NCBI RefSeq assembly: GCF_937616625.2
Contig: NC_065572.1
Location: 42,683,653-42,747,652, forward strand
From: Mercurialis annua
Taxonomy: Eukaryota; Streptophyta; Magnoliopsida; Malpighiales; Euphorbiaceae
Direction: 5' to 3'
DNA: 64,000 nucleotides
Positions within the stretch are counted from its first letter, which is position 1. Every line of letters begins with the position of its first letter. Both the position numbers and the translations under genes were made by a program. This document shows, piece after piece, positions 52,190 through 64,000 of the stretch. The notes under the pieces are model-generated. The model was not told the DNA's origin. It was given only the letters and a program-made list of their open reading frames with translations, and did no database searches.

Positions 52190-55100
52190 TGTCACGACCC
52201 GATTCTCGGCGTCGAGACCGGCGCTAGGGAATGGGAGTGGTTGCTCCGAAACCCGTAGCAAGCCTTAAAATACATTAAAAATCACTTAAAATTTTTCGCG
52301 GAATTCAATTCATTTTCGAACATTTTAAAATCGCAGTTTAAAACATTCTTATAAAATTAACATTTAAAACATGCACATAATTTTCTCTTTTTAATTATTG
52401 CATTTTAGTTTCAAAACCATTTCACTATGGTTTATCATGCATCTCATTATGCATACCATCTTACTATGGTAATTACTGCATTTCACTATGCAGGCCATTT
52501 CATTATGGACTTAACCGCATTTCATTATGCAGACCATTTCATTATGGATTTAACTGCATTTCATTATGCAGATGCGCTCGCCGCATTTTGTACTCGTGCA
52601 GTCGCTCGGACTTTCGCACAACATTCACATATTACATATTATTAGAGTTTAAGCGTTATAATAAAATATAAAGCATAAATAAGTCCAACGACTACTAAGG
52701 TATCACCGTTCATTATTCTAGCTACTGCAACTCTAGACACATAAAGGAAAGTCATTCTCACTTTATTCAAGCCATGGATTTCCGGAACTAGAAATTGGAA
52801 ATCCACACGTCAAACTACTCGCCTGTAAAAATATTAAATTCAACGGGGTCAGTTATAAAAACTGAGTGAATGCGTACAACATGTACTAATAAACATTAAT
52901 ATGAAAGCAATGTATTCCAGATTACCGATTCATATGAAACCCTAACCATGATTCATGTTCCTATATGCTTTCAAAACAGGAAACATAAATATTCCACATC
53001 ATTTCATTATATTCGGGTTAACCTTTTCATGGCCGTATTTATTCATTTCTTTTGTACTTTAGCCCGTCAAATCTGATCATTCATCTTTTACGTATGTGAA
53101 GGTCTTTAGACTCTTTCACCATACAACAGATTTCGGCAGTACATATATACCGTCGCCATTTCACTTTTTATTAAAAGGTTCAACCTCTCAGATCTCGGCA
53201 GTTTCTCTTTACTGCCTTTGGTCGTCTATATTCCGTTGCCTCTGAAGATTTGTTCACACAGAGTCTAGGCCGTCGCCAGGATTCACACAGTACATTCACA
53301 TGCAACCCATTCTAAATGCAATACCGGTGATCACACAGCACGATTGCCGCCCAATAGTAAGCATGTTTCAATGAATCTAAATCGGTTTCAAAACTATGTA
53401 TAATAGTTCATGCGATTTAAATTCAAAATAAAATAAAGCATTTTGCAAATCATGTAAAGCAGTTCGCAATATTTTTAATACTAATATTTAGCAGTATAAG
53501 TTGTAAACACACTCACAGTACTCGCTTATTCCAAATATAAAAATATCACCCGTCGAATATTCAAAACCTTTGCTCGCCGGTTTCCGCGACAAAACTCGCT
53601 GGATCTAATTAACAGATTAAACATTAATAAATGTATTAACTCTAAATTCTAGGATAAACTCTAGACCGACTCAACCATATAAACCACATAATCACAAACC
53701 AAATTTGATTCCGACTATCTCTTTCCGCGTCATCGTATTTCTATACGATACACTCTATTCACATTAGTTTATTTAATTCAATAAATAAACATAGAATTAT
53801 AATTTCATATAATTCTAACACACATTCAATTCACATAATTTTCTAAAAATACACTTTTAGAAAATCTCAACAAATATACCACAATTCATAAATAACCAAA
53901 AATATTTTTCCGTAAAATATTTTTGACCCGGGGCTCGGCCCCCCCTTATTTTCTGCCAAAATCATTTCGGCACTAACTGCTGCCAAATGAGTTTAGGACT
54001 GAGCCAACATGCTCTGTCCCCTCTACTCATATTTCGTTCACTATATTCCGGTGGTTTTGGCCGGAAAACTCAAAAACGCAAAAAACGCTTAAAAATTCAT
54101 TTTAAGCCATTTTAATCACCAAAATTCACCAAAATTATTTTTGAACAGATTTTTAATCTCATCTTTTAAAAATAGCAGCCCATAATTTTTAAAATAATTA
54201 TTCTCCATTATTTTAACCATTAAAACCGAAATATCAATTAATAATCAAAACCGATTATTAATCCTTCAAAACCCTTCACAAAAATCAATTAAACTCCACA
54301 AATAATTATCAAACATATATCATAAATATTTTAGAATAATTTCTGCCCAGAAATTAAAATGACAGTTTTACCCTTTTTAACAATTTTAACCGAATAAACA
54401 ATGATCAAAATTTAAACCCGGTTACTAAATCACTAAAAATTCACCATTAAATATTTATTTATCATCATTCAAACATTTAGATCAACCTTAAACAAACTCA
54501 TTTCCAGAAATTTAAAATCATTAGATTTACCCACATTTAAGCATTTTTTTGAGTTTTAAACTATTAAAAATCGAATTTCAAACCTTTAAATTAACACCCG
54601 AATTAATTAACATTTTTAATCCACAAAAATCTCACTTTAAAGAATATTTAATCCTCATCAAATAGATCAGCCCAGAAATTAAAATAAATAATTTAATTTT
54701 CACGGAAAAATTATTTAAAACCGAAACCCATTAAACTAGCAACTAAAACCAACTAATTATTTATCAAACATCACATATAAACCATCCTAAGCATGTTTCT
54801 AAGATTCAACCAACATCAGCAACTAAAAGTAAGGTTTTGAGCTTGAAATTATACCTCAAATGAACATGCAAATACACCTTAACGATCTACACAATATTCC
54901 CGACAATTTTCGTGAAGAAATTTTTGAGAGAAAATCAAAGAGTAAAGCTTGGTGTTGTGAGTTATGGTGTATTCGGCACCCACAAAAATGGAGAAGAAGA
55001 TTAAAGACTTGGGCACCAAGTTTAGCTTAAGAAAATATCTAGATATTTAGATAGCTATTTCAATTATTTACAAGTTTGCCATTAGGGGCATTCTTGTAAT

Positions 55101-55424
55101 TAAATCAAACTCTAGGGGCAAAATAAATTCAACTTTACCAAATATTCAAAACATTAAATCATATCATATGGGCTGAGTTTAAAATATTTTTGGGCCTTTA
55201 AAAATATTTAAAATAACTATTTTGACGGTTTTTAGTGAAAAATCGCGAAATTCACTTTTAACACGTAAAATTGCCAAAAATCAACTTAAGGCAAAACACA
55301 TACCAAATCACATTTTCACATTTATAAATTCATCACGTGAATTTATTCACTATTTTCGAGGTCCTAATCAATTGAAATCAGACACACACGAAAATAAACA
55401 CTAATAATTCTACGGGGTATTACA
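52190..55424 (-). mobile_element. Solo LTR, reverse orientation (copy 2)
   Basis: This is the 3235-bp counterpart of 21845-25072, with the same ends and the same TTTAC TSD (52185-52189 and 55425-55429). By eye it differs by about 13 substitutions, one extra C in a C-run near 53940 and a 6-bp insertion near 54035. The micro-palindrome array is at about 52417-52569. No coding region is recognised. Confidence 0.92.
52417..52569. repeat. Alternating CCAT...ATGG / GCAT...ATGC micro-palindrome array (copy 2)
   Basis: The eight alternating 14-bp units and the 22/17 spacing of 22072-22224 are preserved here without change in the palindromic arms, as far as I can see. Confidence 0.87.
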
Positions 55425-58400
55425 TTTACAAACGTTCTGAAACAAATCCAAATGTTTCCCCTTTTTAGCAATTTAAGCCAAATGTTTACAAACATTACGA
55501 AAAGAATCCAAGCGTTTCAAATTTTTAGCAATCTAAACCAAACATTTATAAAAGTTACGAAACAAATCCAAACGTTTCACCTTTTTAGCTATTTAAGCCG
55601 AACGTTTACAAACGTTACGAAACAAAAACAAACATTTCACCTTTTTCGCAATTTAAGCCAAACATTTACAAATGTTAAGAATCAAATCCAAATGCTTTCC
55701 CAGTTTAGCGATTTAAGCCAAACGTTAAAAAAGTTACGAAACAAATCCAAACATTTCACCTTTTTAGCAATTTATGCCAAACGTTTACAAACGTTACAAT
55801 TTAAATCGCAACGTTTCACCTATTTAGCGATTAAAGCCAAACGTTTACAAACGTTACGAAACAAATCCATACATTTAACCCTTTTAGCGATATAAGCCAA
55901 ACGTTTACAAACGTTACGATACAAATCCAAATGTTTCACCTTTCTAGTATTTTAAGCCAAACGTTTAAAAATGTTACAAAACAAATCCAAGCGTTCCACC
56001 TTTTTAGCAATTTAAGCCAAACGTTTACAAACGTTACGAAACAAATCCAAGCGTTTTATCTTTTTAGCAATTTAAGCCAAACGTTTATAAACGCTATGAA
56101 ACAAATCTAAATGTTTCACCTTTTTAGCGATTTAAGCCAAACGTTTACAAAAGCTACGATACAAATCCAAACGTTTCACATTTTTAGCGATTCAAGCCAA
56201 ACATTTACAAACGTTGCGAAACAAATCCAAATGTTTCACCTTTTTATCGATTCAAGCCAAGTGTTTACAATTGTTACGAAACAAATCAAAATGTTTCACC
56301 TTTTTAGCTATTTAAGCAAAACGTTTACAAATATTACGAAACAAATCCAAACGTTTCGCCTTTTTAGCAATTTAAGCCAAACGTTTACAAACGTTACAAA
56401 ACAAATCTAAACGTGTCGCCTTTTTAGATATTTAAGCGAAATATTTACCTAAGTTACGAAACAAAACCAAACGTTTAAAACGTTACAAAACAAATTCAAA
56501 TGTTTCATATTTTTAGCGATTTAAGCCAAACCTTTACAAACGTTACAAAACAAAACCAAGCGTTTAAATTTTTAGAAATTTAAGCCAAACGTTTGCAAAA
56601 AATACGAAACAAATCCAAGCGTTTCATCTTTTTAGAAATTTAAGCCAGACGTTTACAAACGTTACGAAACAAATCCAAACGTTTCCTCTTTTTAGCGATT
56701 TAAGCCACACGTTTAAAACATTAAGAAATAAATCAAAACGTGTCACCTTTTAAGCGATTCATGCCAACCGTTACGAAACAAATCCAAACATTTTGCCTTT
56801 TTAGCGATTTTAGACAAACATTTAGAAACTGTGCAAAACAAATCCAAACACTTCACCTATTGTTTCACCTATTTAGCAATGTAAGCCAAAGTTTACAAAC
56901 GTTACAAAACAAATCCAAGCGTTTTACCTTTTTAGCAGTTAAAGCCAAACGTTTACAAACGTTACGAAACAAATCCAAGCGTTTCACATTTTTTGCAATT
57001 TAAGCCAAACGTTAACAAACGTTATGAAAAAAATCCAAACGTTTCACCTTTTTAGCGATTTAAGCCAAACGTTTACAAACGTTAAGAAACAAATCCAAAG
57101 GTTTCACTTTTTTAGCAATTTAAGCCAAACGTTTACAAACGTTACAAAACAAATCCAAGCGTTTCACCTTTATAAGAATTTATGCCAAACGTTTACAAAT
57201 GTTACGAAACAAATCCAAGCGTTTCACCTTTTTAGCAATTTAAACCAAAAGTTTACAAACGTTACGAAACAAATCCAAGCGATTCACCTTTTTAGCAATT
57301 TAAGCCAAAAGATTACAAACGTTACGAAACAAATCCAAGCATTTAACCTTTTTAGAAATTTAAGCCAATCGTTTACAAACGTTACGAAACAAATTCAAAC
57401 GTGTAACCTTTTCAGCAATTTTAGCTAAATGTTTACAAATTTTACGAAACAAATTCAAACGTTTCCCCATTTTAGCGATTTAAGCAAAACGTTTAAAACG
57501 TTACGAAACAAATCCAAAAGTTTCACCTTTTTAGCGATTTAAGCCAAACGTTTACAAATGTTACAAAAGAATTCCTAACGTTTCCCCTATTTAGCGATTG
57601 AAGCCAAACATTTACAAACATTACGAAACAAATCCAGATGTTTCCCATTTTTAGCAATTTAAGCCAAACGTTTACAATCGTTACAAAACAAAACCAATCG
57701 TTTCACCTTTTTAGCAATTTAAGACAAACGTTTACAAATGTTACGAAACAAATCCAAGCGTTTCCACCTCTTTAGCAATTTAAGTCAAACGTTTACAAAC
57801 GTTACGAAACAAATCCAAACGTTTCATCTTTTTACCGATTTAAGCCAAAGGTTTACAAACGGTACAAAAAAAATCCAAACGTTTCACCTTTTGAGCGATT
57901 TAAGTTAAACATTTATAAACGCTACAAAACAAATCCAAACATTTCACCTTTTTAGCAATTTATGCCAAACGTTACGAAACAAAACCAAGTGTTTCACCCT
58001 TTTTAGAGATTTAGGCCAAACGTTTAAGGCAAACGTTTATAAATGGTACGAAACAAATCCAAACGTTTCACCTTTTCAGCGATTTAAGCCAAAAGCTTAC
58101 CTAAGTTACAAAACAAAACCAAATGCTTTACAATTTTAGTGATTTAAGCCAAACGTTTCACCTTTTTAGCGATTGAAACAAAACGTTTACAAACATTATG
58201 AAACAGATCCAAACGTTTCCCATTTTTAGCAATTTAAGCCAAACGTTTACAAACGTTACGAAACAAAACCAAGCGTTTCACCTTTTTAGCAAATTAAGCC
58301 AAACGTTAACAAACGTTACGAAACAAATCCAAGCGTTTCACGTTTTTAGCAAATTAGGCCAAACGTTTACAAACGTTACGAAACAAATCCAAACGTTTCA

Positions 58401-61400
58401 ACTTTCTAGCGATTTAAGCCAAACTTTTACAAACGTTACGAAACAAATCCAAAGGTTTCAACTTTTTAGCGATTTAAGCTAAATGTTTGCAAACGTTACG
58501 AAACAAATCCAAACGTTTCCTCATTTTAGCAATTTAAGCTAAACGTTTACAAACGTTACGAAACAAATCCAATCGATTCACGTTTTTAGTAATTTAAGCC
58601 AAAGGTTTACAAACGTTACGAAACAAATTGAAGCGTTTCACCTTTTGAGCAATTTAAGCCAAACGTTTACAAAGGTTACGAAGAAAATCCAAACGTTTCC
58701 CCTTTTTAGTGATTTAAGCCAAACGTTTACAAACGATACGAAACGAATCCAAACGTTTCACCTTTTTAGCGATTTAAGCATCACGTTTACAAAGGTTACG
58801 AAACAAATCCAAACGTTTCACCTTTTCAGCGATTAAAGCCAAACGTTTACAAACGTTACGAAATAAAACCAAACGTTTAAAATGTTACGAAACAAATCCA
58901 AACGTTTCACACTTTTAGCAATTTAAACAAAACGTTTACAAACGTTACGAAACAAAACCAGTCGTTTCATCTTTTTAGCAATTTAATCCAAACATTTACA
59001 AATGTTACGAAACAAATTCAAGCGTTTCACCTTTCTAGAAATTTAAGCCAATCGTTTACAAACGTTACGAAAATTCAAACGTTTAACCTTTTTAGCAATT
59101 TTAGCCAAACGTTTACAAATATTACGAAACAAATTCAAACGTTTCCCCATTTTAGCGATTTAAGCCAAACGTTTAAAACGTTACGAAACAAATCCAAAAA
59201 TTTCACCTTTTTAGCGATTTAAGCCAAACGTTTACAAATGTTACGAAACAATTCCAAATGTTTCACGTATTTAGCGATTGAAGCCAAACGTTTACAAACA
59301 TTTCGAAACAAATCCAGACGTTTCCCATTTTTAGCAATTTAAGCCAAACGTTTACAATCGTTACAAAACAAAACCAATCGTTTCACCTTTTTAGCAATTT
59401 AAGACAAACGTTTACAAATGTTATGAAACAAATCTAAGCGTTTCTACCTCTTTAGCAATTTAAGTCAAACGTTTACAAACGTTACAAAACAAATCCAAAC
59501 GTTTCATCTTTTTAGCGATTTAAGCCAAAGGTTTATAAACGGTACGAAAAAAATCCAAACGTTTCACCTTTTCAGGGATTTAAGTTTAACGTTTATAAAC
59601 GCTACAAAACAAATCCAAACGTTTCACCTTTTTAGCAATTTATGCCAAACGTTACGAAACAAAACCAACTGTTTCACCCTTTTTAGAGATTTAAGCCAAA
59701 CGTTTAAGCCAAACGTTTATAAATGGTACGAAACAAATCCAAACATTTCACCTTTTCAGCGATTTAAGCCAAACGCTTACCTATGTTACAAAACAAAACC
59801 AAATGCTTTACAATATTAGCGATTTAAGCCAAATGTTTAAAACGTTACGAAAAAAATCCAGATGTTTCACCGTTTTAGTGATTTAAGCCAAACGTTTACA
59901 AACGATAAAAAACAAATCCAAATGTTTCCCTTTTTTAGCGATTTAAGCCAAACGTTTACAAACGTTACGCAATAATTCCAAACTTTTTCACCTTTTGAGC
60001 GATTTAAACCAAACGTTTACAAACGTTACGAAACAAATCCAAATGTTTCACCTTTTCAACGATTTAAGCCAAATGTATACAGACGTTACGAAACAAATCC
60101 AAACATTTCACCTTTTTAGCGATATAAGCCAAATGTTTACAAACATTACGAAACAAAACCAAACGTTTAAAACGTTACGAAACAAATCCAAACGTTTCAT
60201 ATGTTTAGCAATTTTAGCCAAACGTTTACAAACATTATGAAACAAAACCAATCGTTTCATCTTTTTAGAAATTTAAGCCAAACAATTACAAACGTTATGA
60301 AACAAATCCAAACGTTTCACCTTTTTAGCGATTTAAGCCAAACATTTACAAACATTACGAAACAAATCCAAATGTTTCACCTTTTTAGAGATTTAAGCCA
60401 AACATTTAAAAACAGTACGAAACAAATCTAAACGTTTCACCTTTTAAGCTATTTAAGCCAAACGCGTACCTACATTATGAAACAAAACCAAATGTTTTCC
60501 CATTTTAGCGATTTAAGCCAAATGTTTAAAACATTACGAAACAAATCCAAACTTTTCGCCTTTTTAGCAATTTAAGCCAAACGTTTACAAACGTTATGAA
60601 ACAAATCCAAACGTTTCGCCTTTTTAAAGATTTAAGCCAAACATATACCGACGTTACGAAACCAAACCAAACGTTTAAAATGTTACAAAATAAATCCAAA
60701 CATTTCACATTTTTAGCGATTTAAGCCAAACCTTTACACACGTTACGAAACAAAACCAAGCATTTCACCTTTTTAGTAATTTTAGCCAAACGTTTACAAA
60801 CATTACAAAACAAATCCAAGTGTTTCAACTCTTTAGCAATTTAAGCCAGACGTTTACAAATGTTACGAAACAAATCCAAACGTTTCCTTTTTTTTGCGAT
60901 TTCGCCTCTTAAGCGTTTCACCTTTTTAGCGATTTAAGCCAAAGGTTTACAAACTGTACGAAACAAATCCAAACGTTTCATTTTTTGAGCGATTTAAGCC
61001 AAATGTTTATAAACGCTACGAAACAAATCCAAACGTTTCACCTTTTTAGCAATTTGAGTCAAACGTTTATAAAAGTTACGAAACAAATCCAAGTGTTTCT
61101 CCTTTTAAGCAATTTAAGCCAAATGTATACAAACGTTACGAAACAAATTAAAGCGTTTTACCTTTTTAGCAATTTAAGCCAAACGTTTACAAAGGTTACG
61201 AAGAAAATCCAAACGTTTCCCCTTTTTAGTGATTTAAGCCAAACGTTTACAAACGATACGAAACGAATCCAAACGTTTCACCTTTTTAGCGATTTAAGCA
61301 ACACGTTTACAAACGTTACGAAACAAATCCAAACTTTTCACCTTTTCAGCGATTTAAGCCAAACGTTCACAAACGTTACGAAATAAAACCAAACGTTTAA

Positions 61401-63450
61401 AACGTTACGAAACAAATCCAAACGTTTCACCATTTTAGCGATTTAAGCAACACGTTTACAAACATTACGAAACAAAACCAATCGTTTCATCTTTTTAGCA
61501 ATTTAAGCAAAACATTTACAAATGTTATGAAACAAATCCAAACTTTTCAACTTTTTAGCGAATTGAGCCAAACATTTACAAACGTTACGAAATAAATCCA
61601 AACGCTTTATCTTTTTAGCGAATTAAGCCAAATGTTTATAAGTGGTACAATAGAAATCCAAACGTTTCACCTTTTAAGCAATTTAAGCCAAACGTTTATA
61701 AACGTTACGAAACAAATCCACATGTTTCGCCTTTTTAGCAATTTAAGCCAAATGTTTACAAACGATACGAAACAAATCCAAACGTTTCCCCTTTTTAGCG
61801 ATTTAAGCCAAACATTTACAAACGTTATGAAACAAATCCAAACTTTTCACCTTTTTAGCGATTCAATCCAAATGTTTAAAAAACGATACGAAACAAATCT
61901 AAACGTTTCACGTTTTCAGCGATTTAAGCCAAACATTTACAAACGTTACGAAACAATTCCAAACGTTTCACCTTTTTAGCGATTTAAGCTAAATGTTTGC
62001 AAACGTTACGAAACAAATCCAAACGTTCCCATTTTTAACAATTTAAGCCAAACGTTTATAAACGGTACGAAACAAATCCAAACGTTTTTAGCAATGTAAG
62101 CCACACATTTACAGACGTTTCGAAACAATTCCAAACGTTTCACCTTTTTAGCTATTGAAGCCAAACGTTTACAAACATTATGAAACAAATCCAAACGTTT
62201 CCCATTTTTAGCAATTTAAGCCAAACGTTTACAAACGTTACGAAACAAAACCAAGCGTTTCACCTTTTTAGCAATTTAAGCAAAACGTTTACAAACATTA
62301 CGAAACAAATCCAAGCGTTTCACGTTTTTAGCAATTTGGGCCAAACGTTTACAAACGTTACGAAACAAATCCAAACGTTTCAACTTTCTAGCGATTTAAG
62401 CCAAACTTTTACAAATGTTACGAAACAAATCCAAAGGTTTCAACTTTTTAGCGATTTAAGCTAAATGTTTGCAAACGTTACGAAACAAATCCAAACGTTT
62501 CCCTGTTTTAGCAATTTAAGCTAAACTTTTACAAACGTTATGAAACAAATCCAAGCGATTCACCTTTTTAGAAATTTAAGCTAAAGGTTTACAAACGTTA
62601 CGAAACAAATTAAACCGTTTCACCTTTTGAGCAATTTAAGCCAAAAGTTTACAGAGGTTACCAAGAAAATCCAAACGTTTTCCCTTTTTAGTGATTTAAG
62701 CCAAACGTTTACAAACGATACGAAACGAATCCAAACGTTTCACCTTTTTAGCGATTTAAGCAACACGTTTACAAATGTTACGAAACAAATCCAAACGTTT
62801 TACCTTTTGAGCGATTTAAGCCAAACGTTTACAAACATTACAAAATAAAACCAAGCGTTTAAAACGTTATGAAACAAATCCAAACGTTTCACACTTTTAG
62901 CAATTTAAACCAAACGTTTACAAACGTTACGAAAAAAAACCAGTCGTTTCATCTTTTTAGCAATTTAATCCAAACATTTACAAACGTTACGAAACAAATC
63001 CAAGCGTTTCCCCTTTTTAGAAATTTAAGCCAATCGTTTACAAACGTTACGAAACAAATTCAAACGTTTAACCTTTTTAGCAATTTTAGCCAAACGTTTA
63101 CAAATGTTACGAAACAAATTCAAACGTTTCCCCATTTTAGCGATTTAAGCCAAACGTTTAAAACGTTACGAAACAAATCCAAAAATTTCACCTTTTTAGC
63201 GATTTAAGCCAAACGTTTACAAATGTTACGAAACAATTCCAAACATTTCCCCTATTTAGAGTTTGAAGCCAAACGTTTACAAACATTACGAAACAAATCC
63301 AGACGTTTCCCATTTTTAGCAATTTAAGCCAAACGTTTACAATCGTTACAAAACAAAACCAATCGTTTCACCTTTTTAGCAATTTAAGACAAACGTTTAC
63401 AAATTTTATGAAACAAATCCAAGCATTTCTACATCTTTAGCAATTTAAGT
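55425..63450. repeat. 60-bp satellite array, segment 7
   Basis: About 8 kb of satellite collinear with 25073-33103, ending where a new LTR has inserted. The last five bases, TAAGT (63446-63450), are the presumed left TSD of that LTR. CCACCTC-type marker monomers occur near 57770, 59447 and 63429. No gene is seen; open frames are satellite translations. Confidence 0.95.
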
Positions 63451-64000
63451 TGTAATATCCCGTAAAATTTTACATTTTTTTTACATTTAAATTCCGACAT
63501 TTTTTCCCGGTCGTTTTGAAGTAATCTCGATATTAGTGGCTTGGTTCGAGTTGTTTGGTTTGGGTGTGATTTATTGGTTTAACCAATTATATATTTAAAT
63601 CAAAAAAAAAAAAAAATTGAATTCATTCATTCCCGTTCGGAAATTGGAATTCCCGAACGGGAATCTCTTTTTTTGGGCCTGGTCTCGTTCGAGACCAGGC
63701 ATTTCCGAACGGAAATCATGGCCTGAGGCCATTCCCGTTCGGGAATCACATCAGCCCATAGGACCCTTTCGTGTGGCCCTTTTCGACCTCGTTTACGGCC
63801 CGCTTCCACTCGTTATACCAGCTCGACTTCTAAACAGAAAATCTTCACCACTCATCACTGAAACCCTAGCCGTTTTCCGCTTGTCATTTCGCTGAGTATC
63901 GAACCTGTTATCATCTTCCAAAGATCGCTGTTCGGTAAGTTTTCTGATTCTTATGATTTCCAGATTTTGCTTATGAACGACATTACGTAATTTGGTTCGT
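63451..64000 (+). mobile_element. 5' end of a third LTR, truncated by the window
   Basis: It starts TGTAATATCCCGTAAAATTT directly after satellite. The equivalent copy-1 position (33103/33104) is uninterrupted satellite, so this is an insertion private to copy 2. It is related to, but diverged from, the 13779 LTR. Both have a hairpin run with CGTTCG cores and a GAAACCCTA-type motif. Both then have a TTTCGCTG stretch, a TTCCAAAG stretch, GGTAAG and CAGATTTTGCTT in the same order. Whether it is a solo LTR or the 5' LTR of a full element cannot be seen. Short frames at 63617-63895 (+) and 63627-63809 (-) fall in the hairpin region and are not called genes. Confidence 0.88.
63629..63746 (+). other. 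Five-hairpin cluster in the third LTR
   Basis: Five consecutive inverted repeats are seen. 63629-63664: 17-bp arms around GG, one mismatch, containing CCCGTTCGG. 63678-63699: arms CCTGGTCTCG and CGAGACCAGG around TT. 63701-63716: ATTTCCG and CGGAAAT around AA. 63718-63732: ATGGCCT and AGGCCAT around G. 63731-63746: ATTCCCG and CGGGAAT around TT. Two features match the 13779 LTR cluster: the long GG-centred hairpin and the CCTGGTCT/AGACCAGG arms. Confidence 0.85.

Larger units (their letters stand above)
34956..63450. repeat. 30.3-kb segmental tandem duplication, copy 2 (partial)
   Basis: This is the second copy of the block, joined directly to copy 1 in satellite near 34955-34986. It carries the same MITE, the same two solo LTRs and the same order of variant monomers. 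It differs by private substitutions, a 59-bp monomer absent from copy 1 (39447-39505), a 60-bp monomer duplication (42741-42860), 30 extra bp near 49905-49934 and a 32-bp loss near 51742. At 63450 it is interrupted by a new LTR. The stretch matching 33104-34955 should resume beyond the window. Confidence 0.92.

Noticed and set aside
34956..63450. Second copy as a pure assembly artefact
   Set aside because: It carries many private substitutions, monomer-scale indels and a private LTR insertion. A joined alternative haplotype cannot be excluded and needs spanning reads.
63617..63895. Overlapping open frames on both strands at the window end
   Set aside because: Both arise from the GC-richer hairpin region of the truncated LTR; neither resembles a known protein.

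Overview
The window is almost entirely repetitive plant-type nuclear DNA; I found no convincing protein-coding gene, tRNA, rRNA or CRISPR array. About 50 kb of the 64 kb is one AT-rich satellite with a 60-bp monomer (roughly 830 copies). The remaining ~14 kb is transposable-element sequence inserted into that satellite: two copies of a 382-bp Mutator-type MITE, two copies each of two ~3-kb solo LTRs, and the first 550 bp of a fifth LTR cut by the window end. Long LTRs starting TGTAATA(T/C)CCCG and ending CGTGACA with 5-bp target-site duplications (TSDs), together with a MULE-like MITE, point to a flowering plant. The species cannot be named from the sequence. A satellite block of this size suggests (peri)centromeric, knob-like or B-chromosome heterochromatin, which is inference.

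Layout: satellite 1-12816; MITE 12817-13198; satellite to 13778; solo LTR (+) 13779-16835; satellite to 21844; solo LTR (-) 21845-25072; satellite to about 34955. The same series then repeats: satellite; MITE 43167-43548; solo LTR (+) 44129-47185; solo LTR (-) 52190-55424; satellite to 63450; a new LTR from 63451. Positions about 4711-34955 and about 34956-63450 are two tandem copies of a ~30.3-kb block. By-eye comparison of the two LTR pairs gives about 0.5% substitutions, so the block duplication is young and happened after the shared insertions. The LTR at 63451 is absent from copy 1 (empty site at 33103/33104), so it is younger still.

The array is hierarchical: a probable 30-bp half-module; the 60-bp monomer; local multi-monomer duplications (361 bp; an ~0.8-kb block repeated 2.67 kb away); recurring marker monomers 1.7-2.05 kb apart (or about twice that); and the 30.3-kb duplication. 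Indels between the two big copies are themselves one monomer (59 or 60 bp) or exactly one half-module (30 bp), so recombination at these scales continued after duplication.

Each consensus monomer carries three AACGTT palindromic cores and five CpGs. Most monomer-to-monomer variation is CG to TG or CA, as expected of methylated DNA decaying by deamination. The most unusual non-satellite structures are a run of seven hairpins in the (+) LTR, a matching hairpin run in the otherwise diverged LTR at 63451, and an alternating CCAT...ATGG / GCAT...ATGC micro-palindrome array in the (-) LTR. Open frames in the satellite exist because 60 is a multiple of three; I do not regard them as genes.
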